From the NCBI GenBank assembly GCA_009760855.2, contig WPIO01000023.1, positions 5,446,501 through 5,510,500 of the forward strand: a DNA stretch of 64,000 nucleotides. The letters run 5' to 3'. This document shows, piece by piece, positions 11,348 through 23,826 of this stretch. The stretch comes from Cristatella mucedo (lineage: Eukaryota > Bryozoa > Phylactolaemata > Cristatellidae). Position numbers and translations under genes: made by a program. Under the pieces are notes generated by a model. That model was not told the DNA's origin, ran no database searches, and was given only the letters and a program-made list of their open reading frames with translations. Every line of letters begins with the position of its first letter. Positions within the stretch are counted from its first letter, which is position 1.

Positions 11348-12744
11348 CCAGTTATGGCGTCGGAGACGCAGAGCCGCCTTAGTGCCGTTCTCTACGCGCG
11401 TAAGATGCCGAGGTCCGCCAGGCGAACTTCAATTGTTTGGCCGTCAGCTGCCGAGAGCCCCGACCACGAGAGGCCTCACCGCCGCCGACCGGTAGCCGGG
11501 TATCAGGAAAGGCCGGGCAACTAATGGCCGCATACTTACTGGTCGCGTCCCGAGCCGCCACCATCAGAGCATCCTCATATCGGCGTTTTGTAGCATGTTT
11601 TTGTAGCATTTTTTTTATAAGCTAGCGACAATCCGCAGAAGAAAAACAATTTCTAGCTAGGTAGGTGAACGCTGTATAAGGCGGAGCGGCCGGATGCGTC
11701 ATGCTGCCGGCGTTGCGAGCTATTGTCACTAGTGAGCGACCCGGTGGCCACGTTAAAGCTTTACGAGCGCCACTACGCGGGAAAATTTGCGGCAGGCTGC
11801 CTGGCGTGAATGCCGAGTGGCGGTGTCTGTAACGCGCCAGGTTCATCAGTGGCGGAGCCAGGATTTTTATCAGGGGGTAGGACCTGTAATGTTTTATTAA
11901 TGACGGCAACGCCAGCAAGTTTTTACGTTGGCGAATCGAGACTCATGTGAAATGAAAATATATTGCGCAAAGTCTTGCTGTTTACTCGACGTGAAATCAG
12001 CGGTAGTTCGTTGAGAAAAACTGTAAACATGATTTCATCGTTATTGATAGTCGGGAGGAGGCTTAGTAATAGGGTTGACCTAAGTCACTACCCAGCTATG
12101 TGAGGGTGGGGGCAAATTCCCCCGCGCCCTAGCTTCGAAACTGAATTAACTCATTTGGTGCGATTGAGCGCATACATACTAGTGGACGTCGGGTTCAGTG
12201 TTTTTGACAGCAATTTGATGCAATTTTCACCGCTGGAGCAAACGACACTAGCTGACGATCGAGCAAATTAGCAACGTTTAGCACGTTAACTTAGTTCCTA
12301 CCAAATCCACCCATTCCTCGTAGCATTTTCTATACCCTTGTGACTTTGCTTTCTGAGATTAAGCGTGCTCAAGTTTTGCACACAATCGATAAGTAATTTA
12401 TATGCTTTCTGTCCAGCAAGTATGTAAAGTGTATAGATAAATATTTGGTTCTCTTTGGCGCTGGGCTTATGTTTTTTACTAGAGCTCACAGCATCTGGAC
12501 TCGCTTTACCGAGTCATAGACGTCTATTGCAATTCACCCCCGAAAGTACTGGTCGCTATCTTGCCACATGACGGAAGAACGGAGAACTTTCTCGCTTTAA
12601 CTAGCAGGAATTGTTGTCATTAATAATCCATGAAGGCTAGGCGGCATTAGGAAACTTTCTACGACAACCTTTAAGTAATAGGTGGTTTTCAATTCTGCGG
12701 TCAGCGCAGCAATGATAATGGCGGTAGCAATAATCTCTTGCATT
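11348..12744. other. Spacer, no gene recognised
   Basis: Mixed-composition sequence with only short open frames and no family I recognise. Confidence 0.35.
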
Positions 12745-12899
12745 TCACGCGCTATCTATCCTACGGCGATCGATGCGCGCGCGAAAAAGAAAATCCTCGG
12801 ATGGCTGACGAATATCTTGAGTAGACTTTGAGTCGGCGGGAGGCGTTAGCGACCGGCACACCGATAGCAAGGAACCGCTGCTGCTGCCGCTTTTATTGT

Positions 12900-13362
12900 T
12901 GCAGCTGCTTCTGTAGCTGATGCTGCTTCCATCGCTGCGGCGCCTTCTGCTGCTGCTGCTGCTTTTATTGCTGTTTCTGTTGCTGCTGCTTCTGCTTTTT
13001 TTGCTGCTGCTGCTGCTCCTATTATTCCAGCTACTGCTTTTGTTGCTGCTATTCATGCTGTTGCTGCTGCTGCTTTTGTTGCTGCTATTCATGCTGTTGC
13101 TGCTACTGCTTTTGTTGCTGCTATTCATGTTGTTGCTGCTGCTGCTTTTGTTGCTGCTATTCATGCTGTTGCTGCTACTGCTTTTGTTGCTGCTATTCAT
13201 GCTGTTGCTGCTACTGCTTTTGTTGCTGCTATTCATGCTGTTGCTGCTGCTGCTTTTGTTGCTGCTATTCATGCTGTTGCTGCTGCTGTGACTGCTGCTT
13301 TTGTTGCTGCTGCTTTTGTTGCTGCTGCTGCATCTGCTGTTGCTGCTCCTGCTGCTAGCAGT
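12900..13362. repeat. (CTG)-type tract with a 36-bp minisatellite
   Basis: A tract rich in GCTGCTGTT/GCTGCTTTTG. Within it, about seven 36-bp units beginning ATTCATGCTGTTGCTGCT start at 13051, 13087, 13123, 13159, 13195, 13231 and 13267. The units differ mainly at one G/A position (GCTGCTGCT against GCTGCTACT). The apparent poly-Leu (+) and Ser/Asn-rich (-, 12745-13524) proteins are most simply explained as translations of the repeat. Confidence 0.85.
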
Positions 13363-13539
13363 TAGTCCTCGGTACTCGGCTAGCGCTCGAGCTCGTCTAA
13401 TCGCCGTCACCAGCAAGCGCAGCGATCTTAGCGAGACATTCGATAGCGGCAACAGAGGCGTCTCGGGGAGAGGGGGGGAGCTGCAATGGAGCAAGCGTGC
13501 TGCGCACGTGGCCGTAGTGGCCATGGCAGACCTCTGATT

Positions 13540-14459
13540 GAGCCTCTCACCGCTATTCTACAGCTGAATTTGAGTGAACTCGAGTGGTTCGTGGTCGATG
13601 TTCATTAGGGAAGCAAGAAAGGTAAGTTACCGGAAGGCGTCGAAGCAGACAAGGCAGTAGCTAGTGTGCGAGCTAGAAGTAGTTAGTGACTTCGCAATAG
13701 CCATAAATGCAAGGCGCGCACCCACCCAACGTTGGATGGACGTAGCAAAACGTTGTTATGCTACAGAAAGCCAGATTATGACTGCCGAGCAATTCGTCTC
13801 GGCTCCAGAATTATAATGGCGAGCAACCGGTTGCGTCATTATCTAAGCTCAAGTGGCTTGTGAGACGAACTCGTGCACTATTCAGCTCAGTCACATTCTA
13901 CACTTCAACTCGGGCCGTCAAGTTTGGACCGAAGCTGCGAGCCAGGCGGTTAACTTGCGGACGGACTTTCGAGCGAGAATATTGGTTCGCTATTGATGCT
14001 TGTGCTAGATACCTGCCACCCTACGCTACTATCGAATAGGCTGCTATACGCTGCGGATGGGAACTTTCTGTTTTAATATACGGACGCTCTGCAGCGCTGC
14101 CGAGTTCCATAATCGGCGGCATACCTTCGCGTACCTGCGGCGAACTACCTAAGAGTCCCTGGCTACCATTCAAAGGCTTCGCCGGTGTCTGCAGCGAGTC
14201 GGCGAGGACTGGCGTCGTCGCGCTTCGCTTGCGACTCCAAGAAGCTTGCACAAGCCGCGGCAGCGCTTTCGTAGCAGTAGCCACGGTTTCGATAACCGGA
14301 AGAAAAGCCGAAAGGAGCGTGCTGAATCTGCGCCAGGGCGCTCTCGCGGTTTCGAAGCACCAGAAGGAGAGCAGCAAGGACGTCCCATCGTCGCCGCTGC
14401 CTCAGTGTGGCTATCAAGGCCATCGAAGACAAAGGGGGAAACATGTCTGAAGATCGGTC
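13540..14459. other. Spacer, no gene recognised
   Basis: No convincing exon or repeat family. Overlapping short frames at 14020-14450 lack any visible domain. Confidence 0.35.
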
Positions 14460-14465
14460 GGAAAG

Positions 14466-14645
<180 letters not shown>

Positions 14646-14874
14646 GCGCCGGCTCGTGAAGGCTGCAAAGCTATGAATGGCTCCAGCGCCTTCGAATCTC
14701 GGTCATTCGAGCAAAACAGTTCGCCCTTTAAACAGGTGCCAGACCTCGTGGCCGCCCGACCGTCGGCAAAAGTGCTGCTAGCGTACGCGCTTGCACCCTG
14801 CGTCTGAGCCTGGATGGTGAGGCTCTCGTACATTGCTGCCCAATATGTATGAGATGATATGATCGTATGAGATC

Positions 14875-15125
14875 GTATGAGATCGACTACAGCAGCGGGA
14901 ATCCTCTCTCAGTACCCACTGCAAGCGGAAGTGGTAGCCGCTCAGGGACCCAAAAAGAATAGTAAGATATCTTTAATGCACCCCAAGGAACTAGATTTCT
15001 GTCTAGGAATTCTATATCTGCGTGACGAAAGTATATAAATTGGCCTACAAGAACATTTGCAGTGTCAGCACGCACAAGCACGCACAGGAGGACGATTCGC
15101 AGGGACAGAGCAGAAACTACTGTGA
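14875..15125 (-). mobile_element. Decayed L2 family-2 3' end
   Basis: The reverse complement contains a GGACAG..GAATCGTCCT..GTGCTTGTGCGTGCTGACACTG segment. This matches the 3' region of better family-2 copies (around 22560-22610). A SINE-like CCACTGCAAGCGG fragment at about 14917 suggests that a SINE piece is mixed in. Confidence 0.5.
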
Positions 15126-16485
15126 GGAACAGACAGGTCCCTAGTTTCTTTTTAGATATCGCCCAGTCAGGGGATTACGTTATCTCAGTTTAGATTGAGC
15201 TCCGGGTATTTGAAACCCATGTGTCTGCCGCTGTATTCACTAGAATGGTTTATTAGCCGACCTTGATCTTTCAATGGGTTTTCGAAGCGGCCCTCTGCTG
15301 ATGTACAAGAAAAAGTAGAGCACAGCAACGATGAATATAGCCCTTATCTTAGTAATAAATCCACAGTCGATCATAACATCTCATGGCTCATGCTACGATT
15401 AAGCGATGCATGACGAAAAGCATTTCTGAAGGTCTGGTACGCGCTGGCTAATTATTACATTAGCAATGCTGACATGACAAGATCTAAACTTCGAATTATC
15501 GTGCTCGCGATTCCTAACCATCGAAATTCTAGAATCGCTGATTTAATCTCGCTGCATCCATAACCGGGGTTGATTAGCCATAGTCGGCGTCATCAGCGTC
15601 AAGCGCTGGCAACAGTAGCTCTGGTGATCGCTTCGCGATCACACCCATTTCTGTCTCCCGGACGACGAATTGGTCGTCGACTCAGAGTGTATCGCCAGCA
15701 GCCGCAGCGACATCCATCAAGTGTCGACGGGTGGCATCGCTACCCGGCCCGCCGCCGCCGTCCCGCCCACATCACCACACCACCGGCCCGCCCGCCGCTA
15801 CCACCACCACCACCCCGCGGGCACAAGCCGACTCCTCCGAGTAGGGTTCGCAAGTAGGAAACAGCCGGCTCGGGTGGCAGGGGCGTGACCCTTTGTCATC
15901 CGTTGCCACCGTCGTGTGGTACTACTCCAAAAGGGTTGCTCGGTCTCGGCGAGAGCTAGGGAAGAAGTTGAAGGTTTCGACGGCAGCACTACGCCGAAAC
16001 CACCGGCTCCGGACTCTGGCGCCGCCTAGCGACGAGCCGGCGACCGGTTTCGGGACGGATTCTCTCTCGAAGAATGCCGTTCTCGCGAATCACCGAGCTA
16101 ATCGAGGCGACGCCGGCCCGCCCAGTTGCCGTTGCACTTTTCGCGAGTGACTAGCTGCGGTGACTCAATGGACCGAGCATGCCGAAGCCGCGGGCGGGCC
16201 GCGAATGCCGAAGCCGCGACGCCTGAGCAACAGGCGAGCCCGCCCCGAGAGTCGGCCCGGTGCCCGGTGTCCGCGAAGCGAATGCGAAAGAATGCGAATG
16301 CTCTGAAAGGGGGCGATACGCGAGCGCTGGGCAACGGCAACGGGAAGAAACGCTGGCTTCCCGATTGGGGCTTCAGGTTAAGTATTCGGCGCAACTATTT
16401 TAGCATGGATCGTTGCAGCCGATGAACGGTTGGAAGGTAGACTGGGACGGCTCTGGCGGACGGCTCAATTCTGGCGCGTCCACTT
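15126..16485. other. Spacer, no gene recognised
   Basis: The GC content rises from about 15.6 kb, with open frames on both strands but no domain or splice structure that I can defend. Confidence 0.35.
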
Positions 16486-16489
16486 GACA

Positions 16490-16890
16490 GCTTTCCAATG
16501 GCAGTGTCACCACGTTTAAGCACATAAAGAAAGAGTAGCAGGGACCCAAGACATGCTGTGATTGATAGATGCGATTTAATTTTCCTTTTAAACATGGACA
16601 AGTCAGGAGATGTCATGACGCAAGTCGGGAGTGAGTTCCAGACTTTGGGAGCGAACAAACTAAAGGCTCCGAAGGATTTGAGCTTTGTACGAGGCATGGT
16701 TACTCAGTTACATTCCGAAAAGCGTGTGTGGTACGACGCTTCCTTAGCAGCAGGTGGGGCAGTGATAGGTAGGCTGCTGCCTAAGAATGAAGGGACCTAA
16801 AAGTGAGTGACAAAACCTTGAAGTCGATGCCTAGCTTGACTGGAAGCCACGGTGCCAACAGTGCCACTTGCAGGAGCCACTTATCCGACA
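16490..16890 (-). mobile_element. L2 family-2 LINE fragment (RT C-terminus)
   Basis: The minus strand reads KEASYHTRFSE, then MPRTKLKSFGAF, KVWNSLPTCVMTSPDLSMFK and KSHLSITACLGSL: the characteristic end of the L2 ORF2. It is interrupted by stops. Confidence 0.8.
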
Positions 16891-16895
16891 AGGAG

Positions 16896-16899
<4 letters not shown>

Positions 16900-16935
<36 letters not shown>
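16900..16935. repeat. (CT)n microsatellite
   Basis: A pure CT run at the 5' side of the minus-strand L2 fragment. Confidence 0.95.
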
Positions 16936-16937
<2 letters not shown>

Positions 16938-17035
16938 CCCATCTGTCAGTTCACCGCTCTCAGTCTCTCTCTCTGTCATTATCTTGCTCGCCCCCCCTCG
17001 CTCCCTCCCTCCCCTTTCTCTCTCCTGCCGACGAC

Positions 17036-17760
17036 AAGCGGGCAGCGGCCAGGGCAGCTGCGGGCATGCGCCGCGCTTCTATTTCTGGCAGCGTAAACCT
17101 CCTCCGTAACCTCCTCCTTCGGCTGCAGCGGCGGCGGAGTAGAGAGCGCGCCGCCTGGGACGCCGAGCTGCGGCTAGCACGCCGCTCTGCGCCAGACCGC
17201 AAAGCTCGCGTCGGCGCGGCCGCTGCCGGCGTAGACACTGTCTGTCAGTGTCTGCGAGGCCGCGGCCGCCGCTTGCGCTCCGACGGCGACGTTCGGGCCG
17301 GCGGCAGCGCCGCTCGGCCCATCCTGACCGGCGTGGGGCGGGCATCGTTGGAGGGTCGGGCGAAAGCGGTCTGCCACAGCGAGCAGTCGACTCGCAGGGC
17401 CCGGCTACGGGCCTCGCGCCCGAGTCGATCGAGCCACGCGCCCAGTGCGGTCCGGTAGCGCCTCCGCATCTGCCCGTCGCTGACGCGCTTGGCTCCACGA
17501 GACGTCTCAGAGGAAAGTCTGCTCCGCAGCGAGCGAGGGAAGTCTCTGCCCTCATTCGCTGCGTCCACTTTGGACCTCGAGCCTCCGGCCGGCCACGGGC
17601 GCCGCCCCCCCCCCTTGTTTGTATCGTCTCCCCGGCGTCGACGTCGGGCGGCGCACGCGGAGCGACGGCGACCCAGAAAAGGCACCCGGATCAGAGATGC
17701 GTGGTCTTCTTTCGTCGTTCTTACCATTTAGCGCCCCCCAAACGTGGAGAGAGTCTTCAG
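17036..17760 (-). other. GC-rich open region, possible exon
   Basis: The minus strand is open in two frames (17079-17555 and 17245-17727). One includes an amphipathic-looking MRRRYRTALGAWLDRLGREA stretch. The plus strand is also open, which is expected at this GC content, and no domain or splice site decides the matter. It may be a CpG-rich promoter-like region. Confidence 0.2.
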
Positions 17761-17914
17761 CCGGCGGAATCGACGTCTACGGAGTGCTCGAAATCGGCAG
17801 CGTCCGCTATCTCAATGGCCCCTTTGGGTTCGCACCATCCACGCCATGCCGAAGGAGCATTCTCTACGAAACGCGAACTGTCAGCGGCGCGATAATGATA
17901 ATTAAAATAACTAC

Positions 17915-17965
17915 AATAATAAAACACTTGCCAGGCACCCTAAGAGAAATTAACCTCTTTTAGGG
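17915..17965 (-). mobile_element. L2 family-2 3' tail fragment
   Basis: The reverse complement gives AAAGTGCCCTAAAAGAGGTT followed by AATTTCTCTTAGGGTGCCTGG, the family-2 tail hairpin. Only the last few dozen bases are present. Confidence 0.55.
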
Positions 17966-19590
17966 CACTTTACATGTTCGTCACTTCCGCTCGCTCTGGT
18001 CGCAGCAGCGAGCTGTTTTTTTTTAAGTCGACGGGCAGGCGGCGACGTGTTCAGTACGCGTACGTTGACGCGATCAGATCGGTTTTCCTGAAAGGAGTGC
18101 AGTCGTGGGGATGAAGACCTTATTAGCGTACTGTAGGTTATAGACAGACTGGTTCGAGAGTGGTCGGCAGATTTAATTTTTGCTGCGTTACCCCATCCTT
18201 GAAGCCGAAACGCCGCCGCTCGCAGGCTGGGGGGGGGAGGGCACGGGTGCTTTAGCACACTTGAAAGTCGACATAACCGTTTTCGCTCCGGAAATCAAGT
18301 AGCCCAGTTCACAGCCGGAGAAGGGAACTCGGGTGTGTTAGGTACCCGAAGACCGTTCCGGGAGCGATGCGCCGCCAGACGCGCTCGTCGTTACCATGGG
18401 CCGTAACCAGGCAGCGGGTTACTACCGGGCATGCAGACAGATACCCGAGCGTAAAGGAGGGGCGTAAAGAAGGGCGCGGCGGGCGGCTTGCTTGTAGTGC
18501 AGCGCGCTTGCAGTACGCAGCTTCGGAATTAGTCTCCAAAGGAGGGTCAGCAGTCTTACGTGGGGCTAAAGGTGCCGCAGGTGACGCGCAGTCACGTGAG
18601 GCTTTCGGCTTTCCCCCTTCCGAATGAGACGCTTGGTCGTTTGTGGGCCAAGCAAGCCTCGCTTCCCCGGACTCTTTCCACGAACATTGCTAGCATGTTT
18701 AGTGCCAGCTCTGCACGCTGTTAGCGCTACCTTTAAGGAGCGGCGCTACCGGGACCGGCCGACGCAGGGGCTGCCGGGAAGCGAGGGGGCGGCGCTGAGC
18801 GAGGGAGTACGCCAAGGGAAGGGGCCTGCCGGGGGAGGCGGTGCGCTGCAAAAAAGGGGTGCACCGGGGGAAAGGGGCACGTCCGGGGAAGAGGCTTGCC
18901 AGGTGGGCGAACTAAGCTGCTTCCAAGTCGGCCTTGAGAGGGGGTCATTAAGCGTTACTAAGTCATTAGATTAAAAACTTGCTATAAAGTCGACTCAAAC
19001 TTTTAGAGTTCGCTCAACAGAATGTTAAATTGCTCGAGCCGCGAGTATTAACCGCTGCACGCGGTCTGAGGAGCGACGTTTAGCTGTCACAGCTGGCGCC
19101 CATTTATGTTGCTTCGAGCTCTAGCCTGACACCGCAGTGCTGTGCGGCGGATAAACGTTACATAAACATTTCCGTATAAGCTATATGAGCCCATTTATGA
19201 GTGCTCGAAACCGGGCTTCCTGTTGGAGAACGCTGCTCTTATTGAATAGCGCGACGACTTGCGAGCGCTGTCTGGCGTATTTTTTCCACATCAGACGCAG
19301 CGCTAGAATGAGGACGTAACTCATTGTATGCAGACTTCGGTTGCAGCTCCGCTTTCGGAGCTGCTTCGGAAAAAAGCACACGCGGCATTGGAAGGAAAAT
19401 GTCGGCTCGGGACTTTTGTTCAGTGCTGGAAGGGCATGGAAAATGGTCCATGCGACGTCATCTTGACGACTTCCGGTTTCGCAATTTCGAGGTCAAGGTG
19501 TGACCATCCGCTGGAAAATATTTTCGTTACTGACCTGCTAGAAGTTGTCGGAGGCTACCGAGCTTCCTTGGAGGGGCAATTGTGTAAGAG
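17966..19590. other. Spacer with a G-rich tract
   Basis: No gene recognised. At 18765-18905 the plus strand is G-rich, with many GGG/GGGG runs (for example GAGGGGGCGG and GCCGGGGGAGG) that could form G-quadruplexes. Confidence 0.35.
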
Positions 19591-19594
19591 GCGA

Positions 19595-20005
19595 GAGAGA
19601 CAGATAGAAAGAGAGAGAGAGAAAGAAGGGAGAGGAAGAGAGAGAGAGAGAGTGAGAGAGAGAGAGAGGGAGAGAAAGAGATAGAGACAAAGACAAAGGT
19701 GGGTAGTAAAGAAGCGTGCTGGGGGAGAGAGGGAGGGAGGGAGAGAGAGAGCGAGAAAGAGATAGAGACAAAGACAAAGGTGGGTGGTGAGCTGTGATGG
19801 CACACTAGGTAAGGCGGTTGCTTTCACGACCTCGGTCCCGAGGTCGCAGGTTCGATTCCTGTGGTGGGCGATTCTTTATCGCCACTGCAAGCGGTGGTGA
19901 TAGCCGTAAAGGCTCTTCTGTCGCTATACAAAAGAGGCTGTTTAATCAGCTAGGATTTTTTTGTTTTAGTAAAGAAGCGTGCTGGGGTAGAGAGAGAGAG
20001 GGAGG

Positions 20006-20059
<54 letters not shown>

Positions 20060-20115
20060 GGGGAGAGAGAGAGGGAAAGAGAGGGAGACAAAGGCAAAGG
20101 TGGGTTAGTAAAGAA
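19595..20115. repeat. GA-rich array with a larger repeated unit
   Basis: (GA)n-like sequence mixed with copies of a unit that contains GACAAAGACAAAGGTGGGT and AGTAAAGAAGCGTGCTGGGG (about 19683-19730, 19764-19785 continuing at 19968, and 20082-20128). A (GACA)n run occurs at about 20030-20058. SINE A1 splits one unit. Confidence 0.8.
19786..19967 (+). mobile_element. SINE family A, copy A1
   Basis: A tRNA-derived SINE of 182 bp. It begins GGTGAGCTGTGATGG and has an A-box-like ACTAGGTAAGGCGG and a B box GGTTCGATTCC. The shared body carries a hairpin (CCACTGCAAGCGGTGG) followed by GTAAAGGCTCTTCTGTCGC and CAAAAGAGGCTGTTTAATC, and it ends in a T-rich tail. The ends are defined by the interrupted tandem repeat around it. 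Related copies occur at 31201, 49290, 53363 and 56600. Confidence 0.9.
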
Positions 20116-20128
20116 TTGTGCTGGGGGC

Positions 20129-21465
20129 GCGCCTTCTCCACTACGCTCTAGGGTGGGTCACCAGTTGTAAAATTGCTAAGCATGCATTTCCGACGGTGGG
20201 GGACCTGTGACTCGTCGCCTCACGAGTCGCTCTTCAGTGAGTTGCTTGCTGCGCTACAGTGCTCATCGAGCTGCTTTGGGTCCGGGCTAAAGGCCTTCTC
20301 TACACAGGCTGGGAGATCGATTAAGGAATTACCCCGTATGTTACCTTTTGAAACCAGCTCCACAGGCTTGTTTGAATTGGCTAGACCCACAGCACCGTAC
20401 ACCCGCAGACCTGTTTGGTTGCACTGGCGCTGCAACACTATTATGCTGCTGCTGCTAAATGACCATCTTTTTAATAAGAATCTAAAAGCACGTATGCAGG
20501 GGTGCGTAAACACAACCGAAGCTTACCGGCGAAGGCCTGCTTTGTAAAGTAAATTCATTCTCGGCGCTGTGAGAATTTTCAGTTTAGTTAAACAGTTTTC
20601 ATCCACGGTGTAGTTAAAATCGGAAAGATGTGTCAGCATTCGAAAGCCCAACCACTCAGATGTTGCAAGTAAAGTACGAGTAATTCGAAGGAAGCTCGTG
20701 TGCTGACGGGTAATTAGCCTGCAAGGACGTGGAAATTTAGTGGCATGAATACAATTCGAGTGACTTTCAACAGTCAGAATGCGTCAAGGTTTAGTTGACT
20801 GGACAAATTTTGGGCTACGATCCAGCAGCCTAAATCTGTAATCATCTTAGTTGACCCACTCAAACCCTCTAAAGCAGTACCATCTTCCGACTCTCTCTCT
20901 CTCTCTCTCTCTCTTCCTCTCACAGCAGTTTTGCTAGCCACATCTCTAATATGAATCGTGTCACATGTATTTCTCCAGGAATCAATTCAGCTTCACTTAT
21001 CTACGAAACCAGCACATCTCACTTCTTATGTTAAGGACTGTCGGGGACAGATGTTTGCTCTCTTCAGATTTGAGGCTGTTGCAAACACTTTCACAATTTG
21101 TGCCCAAAAACGTCTGTCCGTTCTCTATAATTTCCTTCAGAGCCGATCCGTGCTGCCGTTTTATTGCCACGACATCGCGTCCGGCTTTTGCTCTTCTCCA
21201 GCTTCCGGAAGTTGTGCGAGCCGTATTTCTAACTTTTAAATTAGCAAGGACATCTGGGAAAACCCGATAGAAGACCCATCAGAAACGTTACCAGTTTTAG
21301 TCCCCGATGACCTCCCAGCAGCGGTCGTAATACATCAAGGTCTCCAAATAGATATCAACGACGTTTTATGGATCGTACATGAGGTGTAGTCAGTGAGTCA
21401 GAGGAAGAGACGGCCAATTCATTTCCAGTACGGAACAATTTTGTTTTTCGGGCTTCGCTGCTTTG
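20129..21465. other. Spacer, no gene recognised
   Basis: Short open frames only. A (CT)n run is at about 20890-20912. Confidence 0.35.
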
Positions 21466-21605
21466 GCTTAAGGTGCTTGCCCGGACTAATGTCTGGCTGA
21501 GGTCGTGTGCCCGAGCCCCGTGGCACATGCGAAGCAACTGAGCATAGAGATTCAGCTCTCTCAGGGCGCTATTAGAAATACATTATATTTTAATTATATT
21601 CGATG
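21465..21605 (+). mobile_element. SINE family B copy, 5' degraded
   Basis: Contains GGCTTAAGGTGCTTGCCC (A-box region), GAGGTCGTGTGCCCGAGCCCC (B-box region), and the L2-like tail ATAGAGATTCAGCTCTCT.AGGGCGCTAT ending in AT-rich sequence. Confidence 0.7.
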
Positions 21606-21639
21606 GTCATACGCGATCTGCTGCTGCCATGAATAACTA

Positions 21640-21847
21640 AGATCACAAATATGTCATTAGTCTCAGGTCATGTCCCAGCACTTTTCAAAAAGGCTAAAAA
21701 GGCTGTAGTCAAGCCACTACTCAAGAAAACAACACCAGACCAAGTGAACTTGAACAACTTCCACCAAGTCTCCCTTCTACCGTCCCTATCAAGGACACTG
21801 GAACGAGTCGTGGCAGACCAGTTGAACTCATATATTCACACACCTAT

Positions 21848-21926
<79 letters not shown>

Positions 21927-22625
21927 GTGTGTGTATTGAACTTTCAAACCTTGCTAGTAAGTTTCAGTCTGATTTTAGAGCTAATCACTCTATAGAGCCA
22001 GCATTACTTCGTGTGTACAACGACCAACTTTAGAATGTCGACATAGTTAGAGTATCTCTGTTTGTTTTGCTCTATCTAAGTTGGTCCATGCATTCGTGAC
22101 ATCCCGTCTCGACTTCTGCAACTCACTGCTTACTGGCCTACCAGCATGTGCGATCAGGCGATTGCAGCTGGTGCAACACTCTGCAGCTAGGCTTGTCTGT
22201 CGTGAGCGTCGCAGTTGCCACATTACTCCACTTCTCGCCGACCTGCACTGGCTACCAGTCAAGCAACGGATTGACTTCAAGGTTTTGTTGCTCACTTTTA
22301 GGTCCCTTCATTCTATGGCTCCAGCCTATCTTTCAGATATACTACCCCATCAGGCTAAGCATCGTACCACCCGCTTTTCGGAATCCAACAGTCTAGAAAT
22401 ACCTCATACAAACCTTAAATCCTTTGGAGACCATGCATTTAGTTCGTATGCTCCAACAGCCTGGAACTCCCTCCCGACCTGGGTCAGAACATCCCCCGAC
22501 CTGACCACATTTAAAAGGAACCTAAAAACACACCTATTTAGGACAGCATTTAGTGGGTCCCTGTGATTCGTCCTTGATGTGCTTATGCGTGCTGACACTG
22601 TGCATGCTGCCACTAACCACATTGG
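21640..22625 (+). mobile_element. L2 family-2 LINE, internally deleted
   Basis: The RT N-terminal part is at 21651-21850 (KPLLKKTTPDQVNLNNFHQV). A (CA)n array follows, then a FQSDFRANHSIEPALLRVYND-like piece. The frame then jumps to a clean 162-codon C-terminal frame (22081-22566: [19 protein letters not shown] ... [18 protein letters not shown]). The region with the YADD box is missing. The last frame is the best-preserved L2 C-terminus in the window. Confidence 0.88.
21851..21917. repeat. (CA)n microsatellite inside an L2 copy
   Basis: A pure CA run ending in TATATATATGTGTGTG, located in the RT region of the LINE. Confidence 0.95.
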
Positions 22626-23295
22626 CAACTCACTGCAGGTCTACCGGCCTGTGCACTCAGGCGCTTACAGCTGGTGCAAAACTCCGAAGTTAGGTTTGTC
22701 TGTTGTGACCGTCGCAGTTGCCACATCACACCACTTCTTGTCTACCTGCACTGGCTTACAGTATAAAAACGCATCGAATTCAAGGTTTAATCGCTCACTT
22801 TTTGGTCCCTTCATTCTTTGGCTCCAGCCTACATATCACTGCCCCACCAGGCTAAGGAAGCGTCGTACCACACACGCTTTTCCGAATCTAACTGTTTAAC
22901 CATACCTCGTACAAATCTCAAATCCTTTAGAGACCGCGATTTTAGTTCGTCCGCTCTCAAAGCCTGGAACTCACTGCCGATCTGCGTCATGACATCTCCT
23001 GACTTGTCCACATTTATAAAGAAACTAAAAAACATCTATTTGTGACAGCATTTAGTGGGTCCCTGTGATTCATCCTGTATGTGCTGATGCGTGCAAACAC
23101 TGTTGCATGCTGCCAATAACCATACTTGCATGTTGACATATTGCATGTCACCCATAACCACGTTATTCTTGTTGTTTATTGAGCGTGCTACCTCTAACTA
23201 TTCGATCCTGCTTTCTTTGCAGCAAATGTAAAGCGTCTAGAAAGAGATTGAGTTCTTTGAGGGCGCTTTATCAAATTTACTATTATTATTATTAG
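22626..23295 (+). mobile_element. Second L2 family-2 fragment, tandem to the first
   Basis: The C-terminal RT sequence restarts (LTFWSLHSLAPAYISLPHQA, then KAWNSLPICVMTSPDLSTF at 22960-23030). It runs through the full 3' tail AGAAAGAGATTGAGTTCTTT.AGGGCGCTTTATC to a (TTA)n end at 23295. It is more diverged than the copy just upstream, so the two probably inserted separately. Confidence 0.8.
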
Positions 23296-23628
23296 TAAGG
23301 TTTTGTCACTTACTCTGAGGTCCCTTCATTTTCCTGTATGCTCCCAAAATTTCCTACGTGGCAAGTCGTCGGTGCCAGCTTGGAAAGACTTGTGGCCGGT
23401 CGGTCGCGTGTTGTCGGCGCTCCATCTTTTTCCGCTTGGGCTCCGAGCCCTACTCAGCAGATACGTTCGGACGGAAGCGCTCCCTGCAGTTTTGATAAGA
23501 ACGTCGTGCTCAGCGAGCATTTTTCCTTTCGTTGCATTCCTTCTTTCTCTACGCTTGCCGGATATCCGAGCGAGGCTCGCACGAAGCAATGAGGGTGTGC
23601 CATCTCGTGGGCGCTAAGGACTACTTAA

Positions 23629-23826
<198 letters not shown>

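Noticed and set aside
13051-13302. CRISPR-like array
   Set aside because: The repeats are contiguous with no unique spacers, in a eukaryotic context.
12745-13524. 259-residue Ser/Asn-rich minus-strand protein
   Set aside because: Most of it is the 36-bp minisatellite; the rest shows no domain.
19786-19870. tRNA genes at SINE heads (also 53363, 61003)
   Set aside because: A and B boxes are present, but each is joined to a shared SINE body and tail and they recur as families.
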